Shown one piece after another: positions 24,173 to 32,690 of a stretch of 64,000 nucleotides of DNA; within the stretch, counting starts at the first letter, position 1; the number at the start of each line of letters is the position of its first letter. Both the position numbers and the translations under genes were made by a program. Source of the DNA: a virus; the IMG/VR virus record IMGVR_UViG_3300017991_000010, positions 1 to 64,000 of that record; one strand, 5' to 3'. The notes under the pieces are model-generated. The model was not told the DNA's origin, ran no database searches, and saw only the letters and a program-made list of their open reading frames with translations.

Positions 24173-24400
24173 GTGGCCACTCTCGACCAGATCGCCTCGA
24201 CCCTCGAGCGCATAGACGCACGCCTGGACCGGCTCGACGCGCGCCTCCTGGTGATGGAGTCCAACATCACCATGATCCGTGAGGCGTACGTCAAGTGGGG
24301 CCAGCGCATCGCGTCGCTCGAGGTCGAGGCAGAGAAGAGAGCGGACAGGCTCACGCCCGTCCCCGAGCCGGAGGTGCTAGATGTTCGCGCGATTCGCTAA
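24173..24400 (+). CDS. Small coiled-coil protein, GTG start
   Basis: 75 residues from a GTG 2 nt after the upstream stop. A heptad-type coiled coil (about 5-60) is followed by a proline-rich tail. It overlaps the next gene by 20 nt. Could be an internal virion protein. Confidence 0.65.
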   Translation: MATLDQIASTLERIDARLDRLDARLLVMESNITMIREAYVKWGQRIASLEVEAEKRADRLTPVPEPEVLDVRAIR

Positions 24401-24866
24401 CCGCAACGCGCCCTGGAAGCGCTGCTCGCTGTGCGGGCCCTCCTCGGGCATGGGGCTGATCCCGCCGCTCACGAGCACGTCCGACCTGACGCGCATGATC
24501 CGCGACCGGATCGCCATCTACCGCAGCGCCGAGGGCGCCGAGTGGTCGGCGGCGCACGCGTCCTTGCGCGAGGCGGTCCTCGCCGGACGCTCCCGCGTCG
24601 AGGAGGGGCAGCCCCCCGTCGTGCCCGACCAGGAGTGGGCCGCACTCAACGCAGCCCTGCGTGAGGCCTACGCGGCCGGGCGCGAGCAGATGGGCCAGAA
24701 GGGTGAGGCGCCGGGCGTGCAAGCCTACGTCCCGCCCATCCCGGAGCCGCCCGGAGGGGCTGCCGAGGGGGGGAGCGTGACCGGCAGCTCGAGGGCCTGG
24801 ATGCTGGGCGGCGGCCTTGCGCTTGGTGCGCTCGCGCTCGTGTTCCTTGCGACGAGAGGAAAGTGA
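24381..24866 (+). CDS. Tail-anchored structural protein
   Basis: 161 residues. The N-terminus holds RCSLCG. The middle is helical and P/G-rich. The C-terminus is a 20-residue membrane helix followed by FLATRGK. This is the same build as many genes in this block: soluble head, single C-terminal helix, short basic tail. Confidence 0.75.
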   Translation: MFARFANRNAPWKRCSLCGPSSGMGLIPPLTSTSDLTRMIRDRIAIYRSAEGAEWSAAHASLREAVLAGRSRVEEGQPPVVPDQEWAALNAALREAYAAGREQMGQKGEAPGVQAYVPPIPEPPGGAAEGGSVTGSSRAWMLGGGLALGALALVFLATRGK

Positions 24867-24867
24867 C

Positions 24868-25461
24868 ATGCGACGAGGATGGCAGAAATACCCGCGCCGG
24901 CACGTGTTCAGTACGCCGGGACTGAGCGACCTCCCGGCTGCGCTGGCGACTCTGCAGCAGCAGATGAACGGGCGGGCGCACACCGTGACGACGCGCCTTG
25001 CGGCACTGCGCGCAGGCTCGGGCACAGAGGCCTCGGTCGTGCAGGCGCTCCAGAGCCTCGCGTCCGTGCTAGGTCAGGCCCAGACGGCCGCAGACGGGCC
25101 GGCTCCCGCGGGCGCGACTCCGGCCGAGTGGCAGGGCTTCAAGGACACGCTCCGACGCAAGCGCTACACGTACACGTCGGCCTCGGCCGAGCTGGGACGC
25201 ATCTCGGCAGGGCGCCAGGCGGCTGCGGGCGTGACCCCAGCACAGGCGACCGTGACCTCGCCGACCACGGGCAAGCAGGCGACCGTCACGACTCGGACCT
25301 CTGCCGGCGCCGCGATCCCGCCCGAGATCCAGCAGGCAGCTGCCGAGCACCAGACCGCGGGCGTGTTCGCTGGACTCCAGGGCTTGCCCTCGTGGGCGTT
25401 GCCCGTGGGCGCGGGCCTCGCTGTTGCGGCCGTGGCGTACTTCGCGACGAAGAAGAGGTAG
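24868..25461 (+). CDS. Tail-anchored structural protein with LPSW motif
   Basis: 197 residues; ATG after GAGAGGAAAGTGAC. A basic N-terminus, a helical middle and a threonine-rich region (about 128-150) precede LPSWALPVGAGLAVAAV and the tail FATKKR. Nearly the same end is found in the 35294 product. Probably sits in the virion membrane with the head on the outside or inside. Confidence 0.78.
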   Translation: MRRGWQKYPRRHVFSTPGLSDLPAALATLQQQMNGRAHTVTTRLAALRAGSGTEASVVQALQSLASVLGQAQTAADGPAPAGATPAEWQGFKDTLRRKRYTYTSASAELGRISAGRQAAAGVTPAQATVTSPTTGKQATVTTRTSAGAAIPPEIQQAAAEHQTAGVFAGLQGLPSWALPVGAGLAVAAVAYFATKKR

Positions 25462-25464
25462 CAA

Positions 25465-26088
25465 ATGGCCACCGCTGCGTCATGCAAGACGAACATTCAG
25501 GCTGGGATTCTATGGCTCGAGGCAAAGCGCAACGAGTTCATGGAACAGGTGAGCGACTTTGCGCGTCGCACTGGCCGCGTGCTCTCCTACGCGACGATCT
25601 TCCAGTCCCAGAGCTTGGCAGCCGGCCTGGTGGACTACTACACGCGGCTTGAGGCAGCCCGCACCCGACTCTACAACGATGCACAGGCATGCGTGCCTCT
25701 GGCTGGGTCGGACCCAGATGTGGCTGGACTCGTGCGCAGCGCCGTCACGGCAATCCGCGAGGCCGAGACCATCATGGAGGCGTACCGGGGCTCGGCGCTC
25801 TACCAGGGGCGCGCGGATCGCGTGTCAGAGGTAGCTCAGTACGCCATTGAGCGCCCGCAGGAAGTGGCAGCAGCCACAACGGCACGCATCGAGCGCGCCC
25901 GGGTGTACCTTGACGCAGCTGGGAGCGTGTACGGGGGCGTGCAGGACATTGTGCGCGGCGAACAGCCGGAGCCGTCAGGCTGGGACCTGCCAACAAGCGC
26001 GCGCATGGCTCTCATGATCGCAGCCGGCGGCGGCCTCGGGCTCGGTGCGATCTACGTGATGAAGCGATTCGGGCTCCTCGGGGCCTAG
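25465..26088 (+). CDS. Tail-anchored structural protein, YG-RGE family
   Basis: 207 residues; start behind AGGTAGCAA. Helical head. The segment SVYGGVQDIVRGEQPEPSGW matches SIYGSIAGAIRGET in the 34676 product. A C-terminal membrane helix (about 182-200) ends MKRFGLLGA. Likely paralogue of the 34676 protein. Confidence 0.78.
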   Translation: MATAASCKTNIQAGILWLEAKRNEFMEQVSDFARRTGRVLSYATIFQSQSLAAGLVDYYTRLEAARTRLYNDAQACVPLAGSDPDVAGLVRSAVTAIREAETIMEAYRGSALYQGRADRVSEVAQYAIERPQEVAAATTARIERARVYLDAAGSVYGGVQDIVRGEQPEPSGWDLPTSARMALMIAAGGGLGLGAIYVMKRFGLLGA

Positions 26089-26102
26089 AGAGGAATACGG
26101 CA

Positions 26103-26489
26103 ATGATACCGAGATGGGCAAGTGCTCACATCCTGTCCAGGCCAACCGAGGAGCTGATCTACACGATGACGCAGGGCGCGTTGGAGATCAACGCTGGGTT
26201 CGATGGCCCGGTCACTTACACAGCTGGGGGCCGATCGGCGGCTGTACCGAAGGTGGAGCTGGAACGCGCTCGCTACCGAGCACTACGGTCACGAGGAGTC
26301 GACGTGGACGCGGCGCTACGCAGCGGGCTGAGGGCGTCGGGCAGTTTTCAGCAAGGGCCGGTTGACCCAGCGATCCTGCGCCAAGCGGGCATTGTCGCAG
26401 GTCCACTGGGCATCCCGACCCGCTACTACCTGTACGGTGGGCTGGGTCTGGCGGGCCTGGCGCTGTTGCACATGATAACGAGGAGATAG
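26103..26489 (+). CDS. Tail-anchored structural protein
   Basis: 128 residues; start behind GAGAGGAATACGGCA, a site reused at 27045. The head is basic with a helix of arginines. The C-terminus is a membrane helix rich in G and L ending HMITRR. Confidence 0.75.
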   Translation: MIPRWASAHILSRPTEELIYTMTQGALEINAGFDGPVTYTAGGRSAAVPKVELERARYRALRSRGVDVDAALRSGLRASGSFQQGPVDPAILRQAGIVAGPLGIPTRYYLYGGLGLAGLALLHMITRR

Positions 26490-26491
26490 GT

Positions 26492-26851
26492 ATGCCAGGG
26501 ATCACGGACGTACTCAGCCAGGGACCGATCGCGTTCCTGCAGACCTACCGCGGGCCATGCACCGACACTGCCCAATGCTGTGCGTTGGTACGCGCCGCCT
26601 CGGAGGGCGGGCTGCAGCAGATCCTGTCGGGCGAGGCGTCTCCCTCGTTGCCTCCGATCTTCTCTTGCCACACGGCTGCCCGAGAGGCGTTGACAGAGCG
26701 GCAGACCAACAGGAGCATCCGCAACGCCATGATGATCGGGGGGGTTGCTGGCGCGGTTGTTGGCGAGCGTTTGGGCGGCGGGTGGATGCTCGCGATCTGT
26801 GGGATCGCCGGATCACTCGTCGGGCGGGCTCTGGCGTGGCCTAGGGGCTGA
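26492..26851 (+). CDS. Membrane protein of structural block
   Basis: 119 residues. The head contains CTDTAQCC and another cysteine near 59, perhaps disulfides. Two glycine-rich hydrophobic segments (about 80-92 and 98-114) end RALAWPRG. Role in the virion membrane inferred from context. Confidence 0.72.
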   Translation: MPGITDVLSQGPIAFLQTYRGPCTDTAQCCALVRAASEGGLQQILSGEASPSLPPIFSCHTAAREALTERQTNRSIRNAMMIGGVAGAVVGERLGGGWMLAICGIAGSLVGRALAWPRG

Positions 26852-27033
26852 TGATGAACTACGCAGAGCTGATTTGGCGCGCGGCTGGACTCGGTGTGGG
26901 GGCCCTTGCCGGTTGGCTGGTTGCTGGTAGAACGGGCGCTCTAGTGGTAGGCGGCGCGGGGGCGCTCTTTACCCCAGAGTTGATTGCTTACGGAGCACGC
27001 GCGAGTCGTGCGGCTCGCACGATCGCACGATAG
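26851..27033 (+). CDS. Small membrane protein
   Basis: 60 residues; ATG overlaps the upstream stop, with a second ATG at 26854. Glycine/alanine-rich hydrophobic segments fill most of the length and the end is basic (RASRAARTIAR). Confidence 0.7.
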   Translation: MMNYAELIWRAAGLGVGALAGWLVAGRTGALVVGGAGALFTPELIAYGARASRAARTIAR

Positions 27034-27044
27034 AGAGGAATACG

Positions 27045-27614
27045 ATGCCACAGTACGTAAACGGGAAACTCTACAACATGCACGGCGAGGGCTCGGTCCC
27101 GATCGGCCCGGCCATCCCCTGGCGCGGGGGCGTCTTCGGACAGCCGCCGCTCCCCCAGCCGCGCGCGGGCATCTTCACCGCCCACTGGCCCCTGCCCTGG
27201 CAGGCCCAGACCGACAACACGATCGGTCCGCGGCACAACCTCCTGCCCGATCGCTACATGCGCTCGAGCGGCTGGCCCGTCTACGGCTTGGGCGACAACC
27301 AGAACGTCGAGTACGGCGCGGGGCGGGGCATGATCTCGCGTCTCGTCGCAGGTGGCGTGGCGCCCCTGCGCACGGCCATGTCTGTCGAGGGAGCGACCTC
27401 GATGGCCGCAGCCAACCCGGCGATCCTCGGTGCGCTCATCGGCGCGATCGGCGCGGGCAAGGGCAAGCGCCTCAAGGGCGGTCTGCTCGGCGCGTTGCTG
27501 GGCATCGGCGGCAAGATGACCGCGCAGGCGGTCTCGGGCCCCACAGCCATGGGCGCGCAGGCGGGCGGCGCTGCCACGGGCGGCCTCGCTGCGGCGCTGT
27601 TCCTGCGGAGGTAG
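27045..27614 (+). CDS. Membrane protein with glycine-zipper C-terminus
   Basis: 189 residues; start behind GAGAGGAATACG. The first 110 residues are P/G/W-rich and probably folded as loops. From residue about 125 there are glycine-zipper segments (GALIGAIGAGKGK..., LLGALLGIGGK) and a hydrophobic end FLRR. Glycine zippers pack membrane helices together. Confidence 0.75.
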   Translation: MPQYVNGKLYNMHGEGSVPIGPAIPWRGGVFGQPPLPQPRAGIFTAHWPLPWQAQTDNTIGPRHNLLPDRYMRSSGWPVYGLGDNQNVEYGAGRGMISRLVAGGVAPLRTAMSVEGATSMAAANPAILGALIGAIGAGKGKRLKGGLLGALLGIGGKMTAQAVSGPTAMGAQAGGAATGGLAAALFLRR

Positions 27615-27616
27615 TC

Positions 27617-28078
27617 ATGCCCAAGATCACGGCAGGCTCGAACCTGTACAACGCGGACCCGCCGCGCCAGCCCGGCCCAGGCGGCCGTAGCTACCCGGCG
27701 TACGGGCGTGAGTGCCCCCCGGCGGCCCTGCGTCCCATCTCGAGCGGCTACAACACGATGATGTCCACCGGCTACCCCACGCGCTCGGCGTGCCTGAAGT
27801 GCGGCCCTCCTACGGTCGCGCCATACTGGTCGGGCGGGGGGATGGCAGGCATGGGCGTGGGCACGACGATCGCTGCGTTGCTCTTCACGGGCATCGGAGG
27901 CGTGATCGCGGCCTACATGGCCCCAGACGGCCGCCGGCTCGTCGGCGCGCTTGCGGGTGGCATCCTCGGGTGGGGCACCTCCTATGCCGTCAACGAGATG
28001 ACGGGCAGCGTGGGTGCAGCGGCCGTGTCCCAGGTTCCGGCAGGCATCCTGGCGGGCATGCTCGCGAGAAAGCTATGA
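27617..28078 (+). CDS. Membrane protein, partner of the 27045 product
   Basis: 153 residues; start behind GGAGGTAGTC. N-terminal 70 residues are P/G/Y-rich with CPP and CLKCG. Residues about 75-150 contain three hydrophobic glycine-rich segments ending MLARKL. Same build as the previous gene, so they may form a pair. Confidence 0.75.
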   Translation: MPKITAGSNLYNADPPRQPGPGGRSYPAYGRECPPAALRPISSGYNTMMSTGYPTRSACLKCGPPTVAPYWSGGGMAGMGVGTTIAALLFTGIGGVIAAYMAPDGRRLVGALAGGILGWGTSYAVNEMTGSVGAAAVSQVPAGILAGMLARKL

Positions 28079-28248
28079 ACCGCGCCCTCTACAACCCAGC
28101 CCTGAGCGATGGCTTCCGCATCGGAGGAGGCTTCGGCGCAGGCATGATCGCTTTCCTCGTCATCGGAGGCGTGGTAGTCTTGTGGCTACTGGACCACGCG
28201 ATCGGCGATCAGTCGGTCGAGGCGAGATGGAGGAGGACCCACAGATGA
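28075..28248 (+). CDS. Small single-helix membrane protein
   Basis: 57 residues; ATG overlaps the upstream stop. One hydrophobic helix (about 18-40) is followed by a basic tail RWRRTHR. Confidence 0.65.
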   Translation: MNRALYNPALSDGFRIGGGFGAGMIAFLVIGGVVVLWLLDHAIGDQSVEARWRRTHR

Positions 28249-28553
28249 TCCTCTCAGCACGACGACCCGACGGCACGTACGTCTACTACCAGGCCGCCAA
28301 GCACCCTGGCCGCGCCAAGGGCCCCAGGCCCGGCGCTATCGGCCTCGGTGTCGAGCAGGCCGTGCCCACCTGCCCCTGGGGCGCGAAGCGTGTCGGCAGC
28401 GGCAGGCGCGCTCGTGGCGTGGTTTGTCGGCAAGGCGGCCTCGCGGGCCTGGGCGATCTCGCAGGCATGAGCGGCCCCATCGCGGGCATCCTTCTCACAG
28501 CGGCCCTGTTCGGTGCGGTCTGGCTGGCCGGGCCGATCCTGTCGGGGCGCTGA
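28245..28553 (+). CDS. Tail-anchored basic protein
   Basis: 102 residues; ATG behind GGAGGAGGACCCACAG. The head is basic and proline-rich. A C-terminal hydrophobic helix (about 78-98) ends LSGR. Same build as its neighbours. Confidence 0.72.
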   Translation: MILSARRPDGTYVYYQAAKHPGRAKGPRPGAIGLGVEQAVPTCPWGAKRVGSGRRARGVVCRQGGLAGLGDLAGMSGPIAGILLTAALFGAVWLAGPILSGR

Positions 28554-29041
28554 TGACCCTCGCCGCCGTCAAGAACCGCTGGTCGACCTTCCATCAGAAG
28601 GAGCCGCGCGAGCTGATCGAGATCGACGCGCCCTGGCCCAAGGCCTGGGGCTACGTTGGCGAGGCCGTGCGCGTCTACTACCTCAGCGACAAGTGGAACG
28701 AGGACGGCGACTTCATCCCGTACTACCACGACCACGACGGCGGGGTCGAGCTGTGGGAGCCCTGGGGCGCGCAGGACGGCATGACCGACAAGTGCAAGAG
28801 CCCCGCGCGCGGCATCCCCTGCAAGCAGGCAGCGGTCCTGGGCTACTGCCTGGGCTGGTGGCTGCTCGACGAGGACGACCCCAAGAAGGTCGACGCGGTC
28901 GAGTTCGATGAGGACGAGGCGCTCCTGTGCTCGACGGCATCGGGCAAGGCGCTCTTCGTGGTGAGCTTGAGCGATGGCAAGGTCATAGCGGCGTTTACTG
29001 GTGGCAACCTGTCCGTCGAGTCGGCGGGCATCGACGGCTAG
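28553..29041 (+). CDS. Hypothetical soluble protein
   Basis: 162 residues; ATG overlaps the upstream stop as TGATG. Aromatic and acidic, with CKSPARGIPCK in the middle. No membrane segment, unlike the genes before it. No family recognised. Confidence 0.75.
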   Translation: MTLAAVKNRWSTFHQKEPRELIEIDAPWPKAWGYVGEAVRVYYLSDKWNEDGDFIPYYHDHDGGVELWEPWGAQDGMTDKCKSPARGIPCKQAAVLGYCLGWWLLDEDDPKKVDAVEFDEDEALLCSTASGKALFVVSLSDGKVIAAFTGGNLSVESAGIDG

Positions 29042-29051
29042 AGGTGATGAA

Positions 29052-29327
29052 ATGGCGTTCATGATCCCGGTGTATAGCAAGGCGGACTTCGTAGAGGTTG
29101 ATGGCAGCTACGGCGACACGTTCCTGGTTCCGTTCGAGTACTACGACGAGGATTCTGGCGAGATCGTGGAGGAGTACTCGGGCAAGTGGTTCTGTCAGCT
29201 GAGTGCCCCCGGCTACATGGACCAGACCGACTGGATGGGGCCCTTCGACACACTCAAGGAGGCGAAAGCCGAGCTGAGCGACGTCTACGAGGTCGACCCG
29301 GAGACGGGCGAGCAGTTGGAGTACTAG
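29052..29327 (+). CDS. Small acidic protein
   Basis: 91 residues. Start at 29052, after GAGGTGATGA; an ATG at 29047 is in another frame. Beta-rich first half with aromatic residues, then an acidic helix (TLKEAKAELSDVYEV). No family recognised. Confidence 0.7.
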   Translation: MAFMIPVYSKADFVEVDGSYGDTFLVPFEYYDEDSGEIVEEYSGKWFCQLSAPGYMDQTDWMGPFDTLKEAKAELSDVYEVDPETGEQLEY

Positions 29328-29330
29328 ACG

Positions 29331-29870
29331 ATGGCACGGCGATCCGACTATCAGTGGTCCCGCAACTCCTCGGTGGAGGCGCGCGAGCTGGCGATCTTCA
29401 TCGACAACGACGGGCAGCTCTACCGGCAGATGGTGGTGCCCATTCAGAAGAACCTCGTGACCAAGATGGCACGCGGGACGTACGACAGCGAGAAGGCCCA
29501 CAAGGCGTTCTACAACCTCGCCGTCGAGGGCGCCAAGCGCTACACCAATACGCACGGCGGACGAGGGGCCGTGTGGCACGAGATGTTCTCCGTAGCCGAC
29601 CGCAAGGCCGCAGCCGCCGAGCTGCTCGCGGGCTTCGAGGAGGAGGCCGAGCTGGGCAACTACGACGACCTCCTGCCGAAGAAGTACCGGCGAAATGCGG
29701 GCGGATCGGATATGGTCCCCCACCCCAACGTCAACTGGTGGGATCGTGAGGATCTGGAGCGCTACTTGGTGTGGCGTGGGTTTGCGGTGTACGCCAGAGA
29801 GACCGACGACGAGCTGCGGAACGCTGTGCGAGAGGATCTGCCCCAGGCTGAAGCTGACGGCTGGATCTAG
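29331..29870 (+). CDS. Hypothetical protein, last gene of structural operon 1
   Basis: 179 residues. Helical, with RGTYDSEKAHKAFYNLAVE near residue 44, a segment seen in small phage proteins of unknown role. C-terminal half is acidic with a DREDLERYLVWRGFAV motif like short SAP/HeH-type helices. It ends 4 nt inside the end of the minus-strand HTH gene. Confidence 0.75.
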   Translation: MARRSDYQWSRNSSVEARELAIFIDNDGQLYRQMVVPIQKNLVTKMARGTYDSEKAHKAFYNLAVEGAKRYTNTHGGRGAVWHEMFSVADRKAAAAELLAGFEEEAELGNYDDLLPKKYRRNAGGSDMVPHPNVNWWDREDLERYLVWRGFAVYARETDDELRNAVREDLPQAEADGWI

Positions 29871-30106
29871 CCCTCGATCGACCGCCCCTTCAGAGCAGCC
29901 CCCTTCACCTTCTTCGTCCGCGAGTAGCGTATCAGCGCGAGCAGGTCCTTGCGCATGATGCGTGTCGTCCCTCCCACGCGCACGCAAGGCAGCACGCGCT
30001 TCTGCAGCCAGCGCTTGACCGTCGAGACGTCCACGCGCATGTACTGGGCGACCTCGCCGATCGTGAGCAGGTGGTGCGGCGGGAGGCGGGTTTGCAGGGG
30101 GCGCAT
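29867..30106 (-). CDS. Excisionase-like helix-turn-helix regulator
   Basis: 79 residues. LLTIGEVAQYMRVDVSTVKRWLQKR is a clear HTH_17/excisionase helix-turn-helix, with a wing VRVGGTTRIMRKDLLALI. The C-terminus is basic (RTKKVKGAALKGRSIEG). It is divergent from the 30301 capsid operon, so it may regulate that operon or itself. Its start lies 9 nt after a TATGAT box, with no ribosome site. Confidence 0.82.
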   Translation of the reverse strand: MRPLQTRLPPHHLLTIGEVAQYMRVDVSTVKRWLQKRVLPCVRVGGTTRIMRKDLLALIRYSRTKKVKGAALKGRSIEG

Positions 30107-30114
30107 ATGGTAGC

Positions 30115-30143
30115 ATCATACTAGATCGTAGAGCGTCGGTCAA
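30115..30143 (-). promoter_or_regulatory. Promoter of the minus-strand HTH gene
   Basis: On the minus strand TTGACC (30143-30138), 17 nt, TATGAT (30120-30115). The ATG at 30106 begins 9 nt after the -10 box, so the leader is at most 2 nt. Confidence 0.65.
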
Positions 30144-30212
30144 CGCGCGAAGATCATTGCACCCGACCAAGAAGACCACCTTCCTTCTGGGCGCGCACGC
30201 CCGCGAGACGTA

Positions 30213-30242
30213 TTGACTCCCTCCCTCCAGCGCGCGTACTCT
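30213..30242 (+). promoter_or_regulatory. Promoter of capsid operon
   Basis: TTGACT (30213-30218), 18 nt, TACTCT (30237-30242). The expected start near 30249 leaves a leader of about 50 nt. The -10 box is identical to that of the 16190 promoter. Confidence 0.6.
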
Positions 30243-30300
30243 TGATCGCGTACCCACCGATGCGCCGCCCGGCCTCATCGGCCAACGAAAGGGCGGCTCT

Positions 30301-31917
30301 ATGGCTCGAGTGACCTACCGCAGCAGGCGCCGGACGGCCAAACCCAACCCGGGCTTCCTGACCCTGGTCAATCCGGGCAAACCCCCCCGCAAGCGGAAAC
30401 GAGCCAAGCCCAAGAAGCGAACCACGGGGGCCAGCCGGCGCCCGAGAGCAAACAGCACTGGAGGAACAATGCTGAGAAGGAAAAAGCGGCGCGCAGCCCC
30501 GAAGCGTCGGCGCAAGGTCGCCAAGCGCAACCCGATGTCGGCTGCCAAGCGCAAGGCCGCAGCCAAAAAGGCTGCCCGGACCCGCGCTGCCAACAAGCGG
30601 AAGCGGTCCCTCGCGGCCAAGAAGGCCGCCCGGACGCGCAAGCGCAAGTCGCGCAAGCGTGCAGCCCCGAAGCGCTCGTACCGGCGCAATGCTTCCAAAA
30701 AGCGGAAGCTGACCGCGGCGCAGAAAAAGCGGCGCGCAGCTGCCCTCAAGGGCATCCGGCTCAAGAAGGGCCGCAAGGGCAAAAAGCGCAAGGTCACCAA
30801 GGGCGTCAGCCCCCGGCCCAACCGCAGGCGGCGCGTGACCCGTCGGCGTAGGAGCTACATGCGCAACAGGCCCGTCCGTAGGCGGCGCATCAGGCGCAGG
30901 GCCAAGCGGAACGTCGGGCTGGAGATGCTCAAGAGCGTGGGCGCTGGCTTCGCCGGCTTCCTGGCGGGTCGACTGACCGCCAACATGCTTGCTCGGGCGA
31001 CCTTCCTGCCCGCAGCTGTGCAGCCCTACGTGCCCCTCGTCGGAACCGTCGGCGCTGTGGCGCTGGCCTACTACCTCCCGAAGAAGGTCAAGGCCCTCAG
31101 GGTCAAGCCGGCCACGCACACCGCTCTGGTGCTCGGCACCGGCATCGCGGCTGCGGACGTGCTCTTCTCGTCCCTGGCCCCCGCCAGCGTGCGTCAGTAC
31201 GTCGGCGCTCCCCCGCCTGTGGCCATCCCCGGCCTCTCGGGCGACCTGAGCGTCTACGAGGCCTCGCTGCGCGGCTTCGGCACCCCGCCCGCCTTCCTCG
31301 ACGAGAGCGGCGACTGGGGCATGCAGCCCATGTTGCCCGGCCGGAGCTACCCCGTGGGCAAGTCCATGGCCGAGTACGTGCAAGAGCCCCTGGGCGCCAC
31401 CGTACACGAGGCGATGGCCGAGTACATCCAGGAGCCCGGCATGGGCGAGTACGTCGTGGACGAGGATGGCGCAGTCCTCTCCGGCCATGACGAGCTGGAC
31501 GCAGGCGTCGTGAGCGACGGCCTGTTCGGCGACGACGTGGACATCATGGCTCTCGATGGGGACGAACTCCCTTTTGAGGGTAGCGCAGCTGCCGGCGCCG
31601 CCGCGGCTGCAGCGCGTCGCATGGCTCAGATCGGCGCAGCCAACGGCCGCCCCGAGGCTGAGGTCCACCGTGCCGGCTACGGCGCAGCGTGCCAGGCCAT
31701 TGGCGCGGGTCAGCTCTCGAGCGCCCTGCGTGCGATGGTCGAGGCGGAGATCCAGAAGGCCATGGGCCGCGTGCAGGCGTTCACGCCCGTGCAGGACCCG
31801 GCCGCTGGCGCCCCGATGGCCGTCGGCCCGATCCGCGCCCCCCAGCCCGCCAAGTGGACCTACGGGTCCGTGAGCGAGGGCGGAGGCGTCTTCGGGAAGT
31901 CGAGCATCGGCGGCTAG
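30301..31917 (+). CDS. Histone-like basic domain fused to membrane segments, probable virion protein
   Basis: 538 residues. Residues 1-205 are extremely basic, with histone-H1-like AAKKAARTR units repeated at about residues 80-120 and many RRRR and KKRK runs. Hydrophobic helices follow at about 209-228, 241-260 and 268-290. The rest is acidic, with repeated MAEYVQEPLG/MAEYIQEPGMGEYV blocks (about 358-388) and an alanine-rich segment. The likely reading is a virion protein whose N-terminus binds DNA at the inner face of a membrane. It begins the operon that holds the proposed coat proteins. Confidence 0.85.
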   Translation: MARVTYRSRRRTAKPNPGFLTLVNPGKPPRKRKRAKPKKRTTGASRRPRANSTGGTMLRRKKRRAAPKRRRKVAKRNPMSAAKRKAAAKKAARTRAANKRKRSLAAKKAARTRKRKSRKRAAPKRSYRRNASKKRKLTAAQKKRRAAALKGIRLKKGRKGKKRKVTKGVSPRPNRRRRVTRRRRSYMRNRPVRRRRIRRRAKRNVGLEMLKSVGAGFAGFLAGRLTANMLARATFLPAAVQPYVPLVGTVGAVALAYYLPKKVKALRVKPATHTALVLGTGIAAADVLFSSLAPASVRQYVGAPPPVAIPGLSGDLSVYEASLRGFGTPPAFLDESGDWGMQPMLPGRSYPVGKSMAEYVQEPLGATVHEAMAEYIQEPGMGEYVVDEDGAVLSGHDELDAGVVSDGLFGDDVDIMALDGDELPFEGSAAAGAAAAAARRMAQIGAANGRPEAEVHRAGYGAACQAIGAGQLSSALRAMVEAEIQKAMGRVQAFTPVQDPAAGAPMAVGPIRAPQPAKWTYGSVSEGGGVFGKSSIGG

Positions 31918-31992
31918 CAACTGAAACGACCGGCGCCTCTCCTCGCCATGGAGGCTAAAGAAACGGCGTCGGCAAGCATAGAGGAGGCAGTA

Positions 31993-32604
31993 ATGCCTAA
32001 GATTCGCGGAGCAAGAGAGAAGCGCCACCAGCCGTTCTGGGATAGCCTGATTCGCGGCACGGCGGGCAGCTACACGTTCGCATCCGGCGCAAACGCGCTG
32101 GGCGCGACCAACAACCTGTTCCAGACCCAGTCGGGCGGGAACCTGGCGATCACCAACATGGAAGGCAGCGGCGTCTTCCCGTCGGATCAGACCTACCGAA
32201 TCCTCGCGATGCGCGTGGGACTGCACTTCCGCGGGATCACCGGCGGCGGCCTGACCGATCACATCATGTACCACCGAGCCGCCTGCCAGCTCTTCTGGGA
32301 GCTGTTCGTCGCCCAGAAGTCGGCGTTCCAGGCGTACACGCCCTACCTGCCCCTCGGCGGCGGGCTCTTCGGTGACGTCGGCAACGACACGACCGTGTAC
32401 TTCAACAACGGAAACCCGGGCATGGACGCGACCATGGTTCTCGCCCGCAGCATCGCCCTCCCGGCGAGGCAGAACTTCCGCGTCGTGAACACGATCGTGG
32501 CCTGCGGCGCCGCCAACTTCCTCACCGACATCGGCAGCGTGACCGGCGGGGAAATCTGGATCTGGTACACGGTGGACGGCTTGCACGTCCGCGACATCCT
32601 GTAG
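31993..32604 (+). CDS. Beta-rich protein, candidate coat subunit 1
   Basis: 203 residues; start at MPKIRGAR because GAGGAGGCAGTA precedes it (an in-frame ATG at 31948 has none). Alternating strand pattern throughout, such as QTYRILAMRVGLHFRGI and EIWIWYTVDGLHV, and a basic N-terminal arm. No known family is certain. Size, strand content and position beside two similar genes suggest a single-jelly-roll-type coat subunit. Structure prediction would decide. Confidence 0.8.
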   Translation: MPKIRGAREKRHQPFWDSLIRGTAGSYTFASGANALGATNNLFQTQSGGNLAITNMEGSGVFPSDQTYRILAMRVGLHFRGITGGGLTDHIMYHRAACQLFWELFVAQKSAFQAYTPYLPLGGGLFGDVGNDTTVYFNNGNPGMDATMVLARSIALPARQNFRVVNTIVACGAANFLTDIGSVTGGEIWIWYTVDGLHVRDIL

Positions 32605-32655
32605 CAGCTGCTCCCACGCGGGAGTTTCGACTGCAGGATAGTTCGAGTTTCATAC

Positions 32656-32690
32656 CCCCCACCGTCTGGCGTGACGCTGGGCGGTGGGGG
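32656..32690 (+). other. Hairpin between proposed coat genes
   Basis: CCCCCACCG (32656-32664) and CGGTGGGGG (32682-32690), with a 17-nt loop, in the 141-nt gap between the first and second coat-like genes. It may stop part of the transcripts or protect the upstream mRNA, and so set protein ratios. Confidence 0.5.

Noticed and set aside
30154-32586. An 810-residue open frame on the minus strand opposite the histone-like gene
   Set aside because: It is antisense to clearly coding, GC-rich sequence, has no ribosome site and its composition mirrors the real frame. High GC removes stop codons.
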